From Arthrobacter sp. MN05-02 (lineage in GTDB: Bacteria; Actinomycetota; Actinomycetes; Actinomycetales; Micrococcaceae), in assembly GCA_004001285.1 (NCBI GenBank), contig AP018697.1:2604001-2668000 (forward strand): 64,000 nt of DNA, in the 5' to 3' direction. The position numbers and the translations under genes were made by a program. How positions within the stretch are numbered: position 1 is the stretch's first letter; the number at the start of each line of letters is the position of its first letter. Of the stretch, positions 31,875 to 40,805 are shown one piece after another. Below the pieces are notes generated by a model. The model had not been told where the DNA came from, did not search any database, and worked only from the letters and a program-made list of their open reading frames with translations.

Positions 31875-32684
31875 ATGGCTGCCATGACCGCCTTCCCGTC
31901 CGGCTCCCGGGCGCCCGTCCTGATCGCCTGCTCGCACGGCACCGACAACGTCCGGGGGCGCCTCGAGATCGACGCCGTGCGGTCCGGCATCGCGGCCCTG
32001 CGTCCGGGGCTCGAGGTCCTCGAGGCGTACGTCGATGTGCAGGAGCCCGATCTCGTGGAGGTCGTCGCGGCACTCCCGCCCGGACGTGCCGCGGTCATCG
32101 TGCCCCTGCTGCTCTCCGTCGGATACCACGTGAAGGTGGACATCGCCCGTGCGGCTGCGAGCAGGCCGGGCACGGTGGCCGCTCTGCCGCTGGGGCCGGA
32201 TCCGCGCCTGGCCTCCGTCGTTCAGCAGCGGCTGCTCGAGTCGGGCGTATCGGGCCACGACCCCGTGGTCCTCGCTGCCGCCGGATCCTCCGATGCCTGC
32301 GCCGCAGAGGATGTCGCCGAGGTGCTGGCCGTCCTCGCCGAAGGCCGTACGGGTCCCGTCCGCGCGGGGTTCGGCTCGAAGGCCTCGCCGTCCGTGCCCG
32401 ACGCCGTCGCCTCGTACCGCTCGGACGGGCCGGGGCCCGTGGCCCTGGCCTCCTACCTGCTCGCTCCCGGGTACTTCCACGACCAGTTGGCGAAGGCGGG
32501 TGCCGACGTCGTCAGCGCGCCGCTGCTGCCGGACCCGGCGATCGCGGAGATCGCCCTCGACCGGTACGACGACGCCGTGACGCGCCTGCTCTCGGGTGTC
32601 CCGCAGCCGGGATCCGCCTGTCCGCGGCCGTGCCGGGCCCTGGTTCCGAGCTGTGTGCGGAGTGCGGCGATCCAGCCGGTCTGA
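31875..32684 (+). CDS. Sirohydrochlorin chelatase (CbiX/SirB-like)
   Basis: This 269-residue protein inserts iron into sirohydrochlorin to finish siroheme for NirB. The first half has the metal-binding start VLIACSHGTDN and PLLLSVGYHVKVDI, each with its His. The second half repeats the fold: VLAAAGSSDACAAEDV and SYLLAPGYFHDQLAKAGADVV, also with His. Two ATGs lie nine bases apart; the first is used here. The last 30 residues (QPGSACPRPCRALVPSC and on) look unlike the family and are Cys- and Arg-rich, so either the tail is poorly conserved or the frame is wrong there. It ends ten bases from glmM, convergent. Confidence 0.85.
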   Translation: MAAMTAFPSGSRAPVLIACSHGTDNVRGRLEIDAVRSGIAALRPGLEVLEAYVDVQEPDLVEVVAALPPGRAAVIVPLLLSVGYHVKVDIARAAASRPGTVAALPLGPDPRLASVVQQRLLESGVSGHDPVVLAAAGSSDACAAEDVAEVLAVLAEGRTGPVRAGFGSKASPSVPDAVASYRSDGPGPVALASYLLAPGYFHDQLAKAGADVVSAPLLPDPAIAEIALDRYDDAVTRLLSGVPQPGSACPRPCRALVPSCVRSAAIQPV

Positions 32685-32694
32685 CGCGCCGCTG

Positions 32695-34053
32695 CTACGC
32701 GACGGGCTCGAGGGAGAGGCGTTCCTGCACCGTGGCGGCCAGGTCCTCGGCGATGCGCTGGGCCGTGCCGGTGTCGCCCGCCTCCACCATGACGCGCACC
32801 ACGGGCTCCGTGCCGGAGGGGCGCAGCAGCACGCGTCCGGTCTCGCCCAGGATCGCCTCGGCCTCGCGGACGGCCTCCTGCACACCCTCGTCCGAGGTGG
32901 CCGCCGTGCGGTCCACTCCCTTGACGTTGATGAGCACCTGCGGGAGTTTCGTCATCACGGCCGCGAGTTCCTTGAGGCTCTTGCCGGTCGCGGCCATGCG
33001 TGCCGCGAGCTGGAGGCCCGTGAGGACGCCGTCGCCGGTGGTCGCGTACTCAGCGAAGATGACGTGGCCGGACTGCTCGCCGCCGAGGCTGTAATCGCCG
33101 TCGCGCATGCCCTCGAGGACGTAGCGGTCACCGACGCCGGTCTCCTTGATGGAGATGCCCGCCTCGCGCAGCGCGATCTTCAGGCCGAGATTGCTCATGA
33201 CGGTAGCCACGAGCGTGTCCTCCCGGAGCTTCCCGGCATCCCTCATGGCCAGTGCCATGACAGCCATGATCTGGTCGCCGTCCACGACCGTGCCCTCGTG
33301 GTCCACCGCCAGGCACCGGTCGGCGTCGCCGTCGTGGGCGATACCCAGATCGGCGCCGTGCTCGAGGACGGCGGCCTGCAGCTTCTCGAGGTGGGTGGAG
33401 CCGTAGCCGTCGTTGATGTTGACGCCGTCCGGGTCGGCACCGATCACGACGATGTCCGCGCCGGCATGCCGGAACACCTCCGGCGAACAGCCGCTCGCCG
33501 CGCCATGCGCGCAGTCGAGGACCACCTTGAGTCCCTCGAGGCGGTGCGGGAGGGTCTGCAGCAGGTGGACCACGTAGCGGTCCTCCGCGTCGGCGAAGCG
33601 CTGGATCCGGCCCACATCGCCGGCCACCGGGCGGTGCCGGGCGTTGGCCATCTCGTCCTCGATGGCGTCCTCGAGCGCGTCGCTGAGCTTCTTGCCGCCA
33701 CGGGCGAGGAACTTGATGCCGTTGTCCGGGGCCGGATTGTGCGAGGCGGAGATCATGACGCCGAAGTCCGCGTCGAGGTCGGCCACGAGGAATGCCGCGG
33801 CAGGCGTGGGGAGGACTCCCGCATCGTAGACGTCGACGCCGGAGCTCGCGAGGCCTGCCTCGACGGCCGCGGCGATGAACTCGCCGCTGATGCGCGGGTC
33901 GCGGGCGATCACCGCGGTGGGCCGGCGGTCACCGGCGACGGCGTTGTGCCCGAGCACGACGGCGGCCGCCTGGGCCAGCTGAAGGGAGAGTTCCGCCGTG
34001 ATCAGGCCGTTGGCCAGACCGCGCACGCCATCGGTGCCGAATAACTTGCTCAT
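32695..34053 (-). CDS. glmM: Phosphoglucosamine mutase
   Basis: This 452-residue enzyme interconverts glucosamine 6-phosphate and 1-phosphate, the step after GlmS towards UDP-GlcNAc. The start [16 protein letters not shown] is characteristic. The phosphoserine loop ISASHNP has Ser104, the metal loop is DGDADRC near 240, [17 protein letters not shown] binds sugar near 325, and [15 protein letters not shown] binds phosphate near the end. It follows rpsI and rplM on the same strand, a common actinobacterial order, with a hairpin between rpsI and glmM. Confidence 0.96.
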   Translation of the reverse strand: MSKLFGTDGVRGLANGLITAELSLQLAQAAAVVLGHNAVAGDRRPTAVIARDPRISGEFIAAAVEAGLASSGVDVYDAGVLPTPAAAFLVADLDADFGVMISASHNPAPDNGIKFLARGGKKLSDALEDAIEDEMANARHRPVAGDVGRIQRFADAEDRYVVHLLQTLPHRLEGLKVVLDCAHGAASGCSPEVFRHAGADIVVIGADPDGVNINDGYGSTHLEKLQAAVLEHGADLGIAHDGDADRCLAVDHEGTVVDGDQIMAVMALAMRDAGKLREDTLVATVMSNLGLKIALREAGISIKETGVGDRYVLEGMRDGDYSLGGEQSGHVIFAEYATTGDGVLTGLQLAARMAATGKSLKELAAVMTKLPQVLINVKGVDRTAATSDEGVQEAVREAEAILGETGRVLLRPSGTEPVVRVMVEAGDTGTAQRIAEDLAATVQERLSLEPVA

Positions 34054-34116
34054 CGTTGATCATCCTAGGTGAAGAACATGAGACCGCTGAGGTGGGTCCC
34101 AACAAGGTTAAAGCAC

Positions 34117-34146
34117 GATGCCCGCCCGGAAGTCCGGACGGGCATC
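34117..34146 (-). terminator. Hairpin after rpsI
   Basis: GATGCCCG-C-CCGGA pairs with TCCGG-A-CGGGCATC: 14 positions with one mismatch and a 2-base loop. It lies about 20 bp after the rpsI stop and 65 bp before glmM. A weak T-rich stretch follows on the minus strand. It should end or reduce the rplM-rpsI transcript. Confidence 0.65.
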
Positions 34147-34164
34147 TGCGCGTGTCCCCAGGCT

Positions 34165-34662
34165 TTAGCGCTTGGAGTACTGAGGAGCCTTGCGTGCCTT
34201 CTTGAGACCGGCCTTCTTGCGCTCGATGACGCGGGCGTCACGAGTCAGGAAGCCTGCCTTCTTGAGGGCGGGGCGGTTGTTCTCGCGGTCGATCTCGTTG
34301 AGCGTCCGTGCGACACCGAGACGGAGGGCGCCGGCCTGGCCGGAGGGTCCACCACCGTGGATTCGCGCGATGACGTCGTAGGCGCCGTCGAGCTCGAGGA
34401 GCTTGAACGGGTCGTTGACTTCCTGCTGGTGCAGCTTGTTCGGGAAGTAGTCGGCGAGCTCGCGCCCGTTGACGATCCACTTGCCGGTGCCGGGGACGAG
34501 GCGCACGCGGGCGACTGCTTCCTTGCGGCGTCCGACCGCTCCGCCGCCGACGGTCAGCGCAGGGCGCTCCTTCGTGGTGGCCTCGCTGGCGTCGGTGGAC
34601 TCTGAGGTGTAGCTCGTGAGCTCCTCAGTGGGTTCATTCAGCTCTTCAGTGTTCTGAGCCAC
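34165..34662 (-). CDS. rpsI: 30S ribosomal protein S9
   Basis: This 165-residue S9 has an acidic N-terminal extension of about 35 residues before the core [20 protein letters not shown]. Core marks are [28 protein letters not shown] and the basic tail ending [12 protein letters not shown], whose terminal Lys-Arg reaches the P-site tRNA. The extension is typical of high-GC actinobacteria. It lies 40 bp after rplM in the same transcript. Confidence 0.97.
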   Translation of the reverse strand: MAQNTEELNEPTEELTSYTSESTDASEATTKERPALTVGGGAVGRRKEAVARVRLVPGTGKWIVNGRELADYFPNKLHQQEVNDPFKLLELDGAYDVIARIHGGGPSGQAGALRLGVARTLNEIDRENNRPALKKAGFLTRDARVIERKKAGLKKARKAPQYSKR

Positions 34663-34702
34663 GGTTCTCCTTGAAGTGATTTCTTAGTGTTGGTGGCCAG
34701 GA

Positions 34703-35146
34703 CTACTGGGCGACCTGGGTGATTTCGAACGTCTTGGGCTGCTGTGCGGCGTGGGGGTGCTCGGCGCCGCGGTAGACCTTCAGCTTGCCGATCTGCTGTG
34801 CTGCCAGCGAGTTCTTGGGGAGCATGCCACGGATGGCCTTCTCGACTGCGCGCTCCGGGTTCTTGTCCAGGAGTTCGACGTAGCTGGTCGACTTCAGGCC
34901 GCCCGGGTATCCGGAGTGGCGGTAGGCGCGCTTCTGCTCCAGCTTGGAGCCGGTGAGAGCTACCTTCTCGGCGTTGATGATGATGACGAAATCGCCCATG
35001 TCGATATGGGGGGCAAAGGTCGGCTTGTGCTTTCCGCGCAGCAGTGTTGCGGTCTGGCTGGCAAGACGGCCTAGGACTACGTCAGTGGCGTCGATGACGT
35101 GCCACTGGCGGGAGATGTCGCCTGGCTTCGGGGTGTACGTACGCAC
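34703..35146 (-). CDS. rplM: 50S ribosomal protein L13
   Basis: The start is the GTG giving [20 protein letters not shown], preceded by GAAGG. This yields 147 residues, the family standard; a frame extension of 14 residues upstream is unsupported. The core has [43 protein letters not shown], and the segment [14 protein letters not shown]13 binds early in 50S assembly. It opens the rplM-rpsI unit, with a leader of about 220 bp from the predicted promoter. Confidence 0.97.
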   Translation of the reverse strand: MRTYTPKPGDISRQWHVIDATDVVLGRLASQTATLLRGKHKPTFAPHIDMGDFVIIINAEKVALTGSKLEQKRAYRHSGYPGGLKSTSYVELLDKNPERAVEKAIRGMLPKNSLAAQQIGKLKVYRGAEHPHAAQQPKTFEITQVAQ

Positions 35147-35367
35147 GGTGTTGGCCTTCGTTTCTATTTCGGTGTCGCCCGCATCCACGGAGATCTCCGT
35201 GCCCGCGGGCTCAGCTTATTCATGCGCTACCGGAACTTCAGGTGAGGGCTGAAATACGACCAGTTATCCCGTAAATCTCGGCTCCGCCCCCGGGCCAGGT
35301 GGTTCTGCAACTGAACCGCTCCGTAGGGCGCAGACGTATCGAGCTGGGATACGCACAACGACTACCA

Positions 35368-35397
35368 AGGTTATCCTGCCGCCGTACCCTAGGTCAA
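35368..35397 (-). promoter_or_regulatory. Predicted promoter of rplM-rpsI
   Basis: On the minus strand TTGACC, an 18-base spacer and TAACCT form a good vegetative promoter (actinobacterial -10 TANNNT). Transcription would run into rplM after a leader of about 210 bases. The rest of the 539-bp gap between rplM and the pilin gene shows no coding. Its right end holds a CAGGAG ribosome site for flp at about 35673-35678. A possible -10 TAGCTT near 35630 for flp is too weak to annotate. Confidence 0.5.
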
Positions 35398-35685
35398 AAT
35401 GGGTCGGCCCTTGCCCGTCCGCGGCTCGCCGGCCGGCGAGGCTGCCTGGGGGTCGACCGGACGCGAGGTTTCGCGCTTACGGCGTTGCGCCGGCGTGAAC
35501 CTGCAGGAACGGGACAGGAACCGTATACGGGCAGGACGAGCGCAGGTTCTGCGCATGCCGGGTACAGGATTGCGCCGGTTCTCTCAGGATCGGATCAACT
35601 ACCGATTCTGGAGCAATTCAGTTGCTAGCTTTCTGGCAGTGCTGGCGCTGGGTCAGCCGTAGTTCCGTCCCCTCAGGAGTTCATC

Positions 35686-35889
35686 ATGATCGCTCACCTC
35701 GCAGCTAGCCTGCACACCCTCGGTTTCACCCTTCAGACCCGCCTCCGCCGTGAAGAGACCGGCGCAACCGCCGTCGAGTACGGGATCATGGTCGCCCTCA
35801 TCGCGGTCGTCCTCGTCGGCGGCGTAACCCTCTTCGGCGGAGCGCTCAATACGTTCTTCACCGGCCTGTTCGCGCGGCTGACGATCTAG
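35686..35889 (+). CDS. flp: Flp-type pilin (type IVb)
   Basis: This 67-residue prepilin is the main subunit of the Tad/Flp pilus. A basic leader of about 26 residues (LQTRLRREETG) ends at the prepilin peptidase site G/ATAVEYG, with Glu at position 5 of the mature form. One hydrophobic helix GIMVALIAVVLVGGVTLF follows. The product should be cleaved by the CpaA-type peptidase encoded at the end of the locus and built into a fibre by TadA, TadB and TadC. The gene stands first and is separated from tadE by a hairpin. Confidence 0.93.
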   Translation: MIAHLAASLHTLGFTLQTRLRREETGATAVEYGIMVALIAVVLVGGVTLFGGALNTFFTGLFARLTI

Positions 35890-35917
35890 CGCAACCTCTA
35901 GATCAAGCCGAGTGACT

Positions 35918-35951
35918 CGTTGGGCGGCGGCGCGAAGGCTGCCGCCCAACG
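35918..35951 (+). terminator. Hairpin between flp and tadE
   Basis: A 14-bp stem (CGTTGGGCGGCGGC with its complement, one G-U pair) closes on a 6-base loop GCGAAG. It lies 29 bp after the flp stop and ends just before the tadE ribosome site. There is no U-tract. It probably acts as a partial terminator or an mRNA 3' stabiliser that keeps pilin message in excess over the assembly genes. Confidence 0.6.
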
Positions 35952-35967
35952 CTATTAGGGAGCAACC

Positions 35968-36363
35968 ATGGCGTTGAAGACGAACGAGCGCGGGGCAGTC
36001 GCGGTCGAACTCGCCCTGGTTCTCCCGATCCTGATCCTGCTCATGTTCGGCATCATCGAAGTGGGCCGCGCATACAACGCCCAGGTGACCCTTACAAGTG
36101 CCGCGCGTGAAGCCGTCCGGGTTGTCGCGATCGGGAAGAATGACGCAGCAGCGATCAACAAGGCAATTACTGTTGCCGAGGTTCTCAATCCAGATCTCGC
36201 CTCTGGGAATTTCACCATCTCACGGTCTCCGGGCGGCGCCGCGAACACCTGTCCGGCCAACAGCACCGTCACAGTGACGATCAGCTACACCATGACCACT
36301 CTCACCGGAATCGCTACACCGTTCTCCCTGCGCGGCAAAGGAGTCATGCTGTGCGGTGGCTGA
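35968..36363 (+). CDS. tadE: TadE-like minor pilin
   Basis: This 131-residue protein has the TadE signature at its start: NERGAVAVELALVLPILILLMFGIIEVGRAYNAQVTLTSAAREA, in which the prepilin-like G/AVAVE site and one membrane helix are seen. The rest is an extracellular beta-rich part with two cysteines. It is thought to be a pseudopilin that helps pilus assembly at the cell surface. It overlaps the next gene by 13 bp. Codons are less GC-rich than in the flanking regions. Confidence 0.88.
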   Translation: MALKTNERGAVAVELALVLPILILLMFGIIEVGRAYNAQVTLTSAAREAVRVVAIGKNDAAAINKAITVAEVLNPDLASGNFTISRSPGGAANTCPANSTVTVTISYTMTTLTGIATPFSLRGKGVMLCGG

Positions 36364-37379
36364 TAAGATTCTTCAAGCGCTCGCGTCGAGATGAGCGTGG
36401 CGCGATCAGCGTCATCGTCGCCCTGGTCATGGTCGTTCTACTCGCCTTCGCAGCCTTGGCCATCGACGTCGGTATGGTTTATGCCGAACGGGCACAGTTG
36501 CAAAACGGAGCCGACGCCGCTGCCTTGGCGATGGCACAGAAATGTTCTCTCGACACGGCCGCCGCCAGCTGTACTGGAGCTCCTGATCTCGCGCGAAGTC
36601 TCGCCAACAGAAATGCCCTCGATGACAGAAGCAATATCAAGAGCATCGCAGTCGACAATTCCTCGCGGAAAGTTACGGTGATTACCGGAGCCTCGGAAAG
36701 CGGACAGTCCGCCAACCGTGTCTCCCTCATCTTCGCGAAAGCACTCGGACTCGCCTCGACGGAAGTGACAGCATCTTCGACCGCGACATGGGGTAGCCCG
36801 ACAGCCGGACCGGCCCCGTTTCCCATTACGTTCTCCGAGTGCGAGCTAAGGGACGGTCCCGGCTGGCAGGTCGTGGAGTTCCGCAAGAAATCGGACGGCA
36901 CGCCGGCCTGCGCCGGAGGTCCCCCTGGCGGGTTCGGCAGTCTCGATCAGATGCCCGGCAAGTGCGAAGCCATGGTCGACATCACCAAGAGCGCCTCGGG
37001 AAGCAACACGGGCAACAACGGAACGCCCTCGAATTGCAGGAGCCTACTCGACGAATGGCGGGCCAAGATAGAAGCAGGAGAGCCGCCGACAGGGCTCTTT
37101 CCAATCTACGACAACGTCACCGACAGCGGTAACAACGGGGTCTACCACCTCATTGGCTTCGCTGCATTCGAAGTGCACGGTTGGAAATTCAAGCAAGAGG
37201 GCAATTCGGTCTACCCAGACTCGTTCCGCGACAACTATTACCCGGGCTACAAATGCGACACGGTGAAGTGCATCGGCATCATCGGTAAATTCATCAAGAT
37301 GGTGTCTCTCGACGACGCCTACACGTTCGGCCCCTACAACCCCACGATGGGCACAGCCGTCATCCGGCCGACGCTATGA
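36351..37379 (+). CDS. TadG-like pilus assembly protein
   Basis: This 342-residue protein starts at GTG inside tadE. The N-terminus RRDERGAISVIVALVMVVLLAFAALAIDVGMVYAERAQLQNGADAAALA is the Flp_N/TadG-type membrane anchor. Here it is shown only in parts: positions 14-62 hold the ERGAISV site and the helix. The outer domain is rich in Gly, Asn and Cys and has no von Willebrand domain. It likely lies at the outer face of the membrane and helps pilus biogenesis or anchoring. Base composition is visibly lower in GC than in the neighbours. Confidence 0.8.
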   Translation: MRWLIRFFKRSRRDERGAISVIVALVMVVLLAFAALAIDVGMVYAERAQLQNGADAAALAMAQKCSLDTAAASCTGAPDLARSLANRNALDDRSNIKSIAVDNSSRKVTVITGASESGQSANRVSLIFAKALGLASTEVTASSTATWGSPTAGPAPFPITFSECELRDGPGWQVVEFRKKSDGTPACAGGPPGGFGSLDQMPGKCEAMVDITKSASGSNTGNNGTPSNCRSLLDEWRAKIEAGEPPTGLFPIYDNVTDSGNNGVYHLIGFAAFEVHGWKFKQEGNSVYPDSFRDNYYPGYKCDTVKCIGIIGKFIKMVSLDDAYTFGPYNPTMGTAVIRPTL

Positions 37380-37398
37380 GTATGAGAAAGGGCAGCAC

Positions 37399-38166
37399 AT
37401 GAAATCCCGCCTCCTGGCCGGCGTCGCTGCCGTCGTCCTCGCGCTCATCGGCGCCATGATGCTGTTCGGCTATGCCCAAAACGCCGAGGCTCGGGCCGTT
37501 GAGGGCCTCGAGCCCGTCGATGTGCTCGTCGTGGCTGCCGCCGTTCCGGCCGGCACACCATCGGAAGACCTTATGCCGTTCCTCACCACTCAGAGCCTGC
37601 CCGCAACCGCGGTGAACGGCTCCGCGCTCAAGAACCTTGATTCCTCTGCGGGTAAGGTCACCGCAGTCGATCTGGTTCCCGGTGAGCAGCTACTGACCGA
37701 GCGCCTCGTCGAACCAGGGAATATCGATCTCACGGGCAGACCCCCCGTGCCCGAGGGCCTCCAGGAGGTGTCTTTCGCTCTGGAGCCGCACCGCGCCGTG
37801 GGTGGAAGCATCGAAGCGGGGGATACCGTCGGTATCTTCATCTCGATGGAACCGGGAGTCCGACCGGCTGGTTCTGAGCTGGAGTCGACGCAGTTGGTTC
37901 TCCACAAAGTGCTGGTCACGGCCGTACAGCGTGCCGCCGTTGAAGCCGAAATCGATCCCGCAGCGGCGCCGGAAGAACAGGCCCGGGCACAAGCTGAGGC
38001 GCTTCCGTCCGGCTCGCTGCTCCTGACCGTTGCAGTCACGGAGGACCAGGCAACCCGGCTCGTCTTCGGCAATGAGTTCGGTTTGGTCTGGCTCAGCAAG
38101 GAGCCGACCACTGCAACGGAAAGCCCTGAACCCATCACTATCGGAAACAAGGACCTGTACCGATGA
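37399..38166 (+). CDS. cpaB: Flp pilus assembly protein CpaB (RcpC-like), SAF domain
   Basis: This 255-residue protein has an N-terminal membrane helix (LLAGVAAVVLALIGAMMLFGYA) and an SAF/CpaB region: VDVLVVAAAVPAGTPSEDLMPFLTTQSLP, AVDLVPGEQLLTERLV, and LQEVSFALEPHRAVGGSIEAGDTVGIF. In Gram-negative pilus systems the homologue works with the secretin. No secretin is present here, as expected for a single-membrane cell, so it presumably acts in the wall space. It overlaps cpaE by ATGA. Confidence 0.87.
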   Translation: MKSRLLAGVAAVVLALIGAMMLFGYAQNAEARAVEGLEPVDVLVVAAAVPAGTPSEDLMPFLTTQSLPATAVNGSALKNLDSSAGKVTAVDLVPGEQLLTERLVEPGNIDLTGRPPVPEGLQEVSFALEPHRAVGGSIEAGDTVGIFISMEPGVRPAGSELESTQLVLHKVLVTAVQRAAVEAEIDPAAAPEEQARAQAEALPSGSLLLTVAVTEDQATRLVFGNEFGLVWLSKEPTTATESPEPITIGNKDLYR

Positions 38167-39359
38167 GCAGATTCGTCCTGATCACGCCGAGTTCGGAGTT
38201 CGAGCAGAAAGTCCGCCTCGCGATTGCCGGTGGCCTGCAGGGCCACCTGAAGAGCCTGCCGGCCAGTTTCCTCGCCGGCGACACCGACACGATCCTCGAT
38301 CAGCTGACGCTCGAACGGCCCGAAGTCCTGGTCTTCGGACCGGGTATCGGGATGGATGACGCCTTGCGGCTCGCGATCATCGTGGACGTGAAGTTCCCCG
38401 AGATCAGCGTGGTGCTGGTTCACGACGACCACCCCGAGATCGCCCTGCAGGCGATGCGGGCGGGCGTTCGGGACATCCTCTCTCCATTGGCAGACGTGGC
38501 AAGCATCAGGGCTCAGCTCGAGCGCGCCTGCCAGGCCTTCGCGACCCGGCAGCGCACCAACGCGCAGCCGCCCCGCGAGCAGCAAAGCGGGCTGGTCATC
38601 GGAGTGTTCTCCCCCAAGGGCGGCGTCGGCAAGACGACCATCGCCACGAACCTGGCCGTCGGCCTCGGGAGAATCGCCCCGATGAGCGTGGTCATCGTGG
38701 ACCTCGACCTGCAGTTCGGCGACGTCGGGACGGGTCTCTACCTGAACCCCGAGTATTCGGTGCTCGACGCCGTCTCGGGTGCCGCGACACAGGACTCGAT
38801 GGTGCTCAAGGCCTTCCTCACAGCGCACCCCTCGGGCATCTACGCCCTGTGCGGCCCGCGCAACCCAGCCGACGCCGACCGCATCTCCTCCGAGCAGATC
38901 ACGCGACTCATCCAGCAGCTCGCGCTCGAGTTCCGGTACGTCGTCGTCGATACCGGCCCCGGCCTCACAGAACCCAGTCTCGCCGCGCTGGAACAGTGCA
39001 CCGACGCCGTATGGGTCACCGGTATGGATGTTCCCAGCGTCCGAGGCCTACGAACGGGGCTCGACGTACTGAGTCAACTCAACCTGATGCCCGAAACCCG
39101 CCACGTCGTCCTCAACTTCGCGGATGCCAAGACCGGGCTCTCCGTGCAGGACATCGAGACGACCCTCGCCGCGCCCGTCGACGTGTCCATCCCCCGCTCG
39201 CGCGCCATCACCCTTGCGACGAACCGGGGCGTCCCCCTGCTGCAGGACAAGGTCCGCGATCCCGCGACGAAGAGCCTGACCGACTTGGTGCAGCGGTTCG
39301 ACCACGACTGGCGCGCGAAGTCGCAGCGCAAGCTCCACCGTCGCGTGGTGGTCCGATGA
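38163..39359 (+). CDS. cpaE: CpaE/TadZ-like pilus localisation ATPase
   Basis: This 398-residue protein has an N-terminal pseudoreceiver (about 1-115, LERPEVLVFGPGIGMDDALRL) and a MinD/ParA-type ATPase with deviant Walker A KGGVGKTT at 152-159. Later marks are VVIVDLDLQFGDVGTGLYL and RYVVVDTGPGLTEP. Homologues place the Tad machine at its membrane site. It overlaps cpaB upstream and tadA downstream by four bases each, so the three are translated as one coupled block. Confidence 0.9.
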   Translation: MSRFVLITPSSEFEQKVRLAIAGGLQGHLKSLPASFLAGDTDTILDQLTLERPEVLVFGPGIGMDDALRLAIIVDVKFPEISVVLVHDDHPEIALQAMRAGVRDILSPLADVASIRAQLERACQAFATRQRTNAQPPREQQSGLVIGVFSPKGGVGKTTIATNLAVGLGRIAPMSVVIVDLDLQFGDVGTGLYLNPEYSVLDAVSGAATQDSMVLKAFLTAHPSGIYALCGPRNPADADRISSEQITRLIQQLALEFRYVVVDTGPGLTEPSLAALEQCTDAVWVTGMDVPSVRGLRTGLDVLSQLNLMPETRHVVLNFADAKTGLSVQDIETTLAAPVDVSIPRSRAITLATNRGVPLLQDKVRDPATKSLTDLVQRFDHDWRAKSQRKLHRRVVVR

Positions 39360-40801
39360 AGCTCTCTGCCCGCATCCAGGCCGCGGGAATTTCCCCCGCC
39401 CCTGCCGCCGCGTCCATCGAATCGACGGCTGCTGGAGCAACGCCCGAGGAATCCCGATCGCCAATGCACGCTCCGGTGATCCTCCTCGACCCCTCGGAGA
39501 AGTCCGCCACGGCGAAGGTCGATGTCTTCGCCGGGCTGAAACAGCGCGCCGCGTCCGCCCTCTTCGAGCGCATGGGTACCCGCGCGAGTGACACCACCAT
39601 CAGCGAAGACGATTTGAAGGTCGTGGCTCGCGAGGAGCTCAGCCAGATCATCGACGCCGAGCAGGTGCCGCTCAGCCCCGACGAACGGCGACGTCTCATC
39701 CAGGACGTCGCCGACGACGTCCTGGGGTTCGGTCCGCTCCAGCGGCTCCTCGATGACACCTCCGTCACCGAGATCATGGTCAACCGGATGGACCAGATCT
39801 ACGTGGAGCAACAAGGCAAGCTGACCCTCAGCGACTCACGGTTCAACTCGGAGGAGCACCTGCGCCGCGTGATCGAGCGGATCGTCTCGAAAGTCGGCCG
39901 CCGCATCGACGAATCCTCACCGTTCGTCGATGCCCGCCTCGAGGACGGGTCCCGCGTCAACGCCGTCATCCCGCCGCTCGCCGTCAACGGGTCCTCGCTC
40001 ACCATCCGCAAGTTCAGCAAGGTCCCGCTGACGGTCCAGAACCTCATCGACTTCGGGACCCTGACGCCGGAGATGGCCGAGCTGCTCGACGCCTGCGTGA
40101 AGGCGAAGCTGAACATCATCGTCTCGGGTGGCACCGGTACGGGGAAGACGACCCTGCTGAACGTCCTGTCCTCGTTCCTGCCCGAGGGTGACCGCATCGT
40201 CACGATCGAGGACGCAGTGGAGCTGCAGATCCAGCAGCAGCACGTGGTCCGCCTCGAGAGCCGGCCGCCGAACACCGAGGGCAAGGGCGCGGTCACCATC
40301 CGCGATCTCGTCCGCAACTCCCTCCGGATGCGCCCCGACCGCATCGTGATCGGCGAGGTCCGCGGCGGCGAGTCGCTGGATATGTTGCAGGCCATGAACA
40401 CCGGCCATGACGGATCGCTGTCCACGGTCCACGCCAATTCGCCAAGGGACGCCGTCGCGCGCCTCGAGACGCTCGTCCTCATGGCGGGCATGGACCTCCC
40501 GCTGCGTGCTATCCGCGAGCAGCTGGCGTCCGCTGTCAACCTGGTGGTGCAGATCTCGCGCCTGCGCGACGGCAGCCGGCGCATCACGCACGTCACCGAA
40601 GTGCAGGGCATGGAGGGCGACGTCGTCACGCTGCAGGACGCCTTCGTCTTCGACTACTCCGCCGGCGTGGACAACAAGGGGCGCTTCCTCGGCAGGCCGG
40701 TGCCCACCGGCATCCGACCCCGGTTCATGGAGCGCTTCGAGGACATGGGGATCACCGTCTCGCCCGCCGTCTTCGGGTCCGCCCCGGTCCGCGGGCGGTA
40801 G
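39356..40801 (+). CDS. tadA: Tad pilus assembly ATPase TadA (CpaF)
   Basis: This 481-residue hexameric secretion ATPase powers pilus growth and retraction. The N-terminal domain starts after a variable first 100 residues. Walker A is GGTGTGKTT at 258-266; IVTIEDAVELQI is the Asp box, RDLVRNSLRMRPDRIVIGEVRGGE is Walker B with its arginines, and HDGSLSTVHANSPRDA is the His box. The ATG overlaps the cpaE stop. It lies four bases before tadB. Confidence 0.95.
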   Translation: MKLSARIQAAGISPAPAAASIESTAAGATPEESRSPMHAPVILLDPSEKSATAKVDVFAGLKQRAASALFERMGTRASDTTISEDDLKVVAREELSQIIDAEQVPLSPDERRRLIQDVADDVLGFGPLQRLLDDTSVTEIMVNRMDQIYVEQQGKLTLSDSRFNSEEHLRRVIERIVSKVGRRIDESSPFVDARLEDGSRVNAVIPPLAVNGSSLTIRKFSKVPLTVQNLIDFGTLTPEMAELLDACVKAKLNIIVSGGTGTGKTTLLNVLSSFLPEGDRIVTIEDAVELQIQQQHVVRLESRPPNTEGKGAVTIRDLVRNSLRMRPDRIVIGEVRGGESLDMLQAMNTGHDGSLSTVHANSPRDAVARLETLVLMAGMDLPLRAIREQLASAVNLVVQISRLRDGSRRITHVTEVQGMEGDVVTLQDAFVFDYSAGVDNKGRFLGRPVPTGIRPRFMERFEDMGITVSPAVFGSAPVRGR

Positions 40802-40805
40802 GCGC

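Noticed and set aside
32590..32684. An alternative frame at the end of the chelatase gene reading LCAECGDPAGL, like a zinc ribbon.
   Set aside because: It is too short, lacks a second Cys pair, and no homologue with a ribbon at this place is known to me; only a note on the tail is kept.
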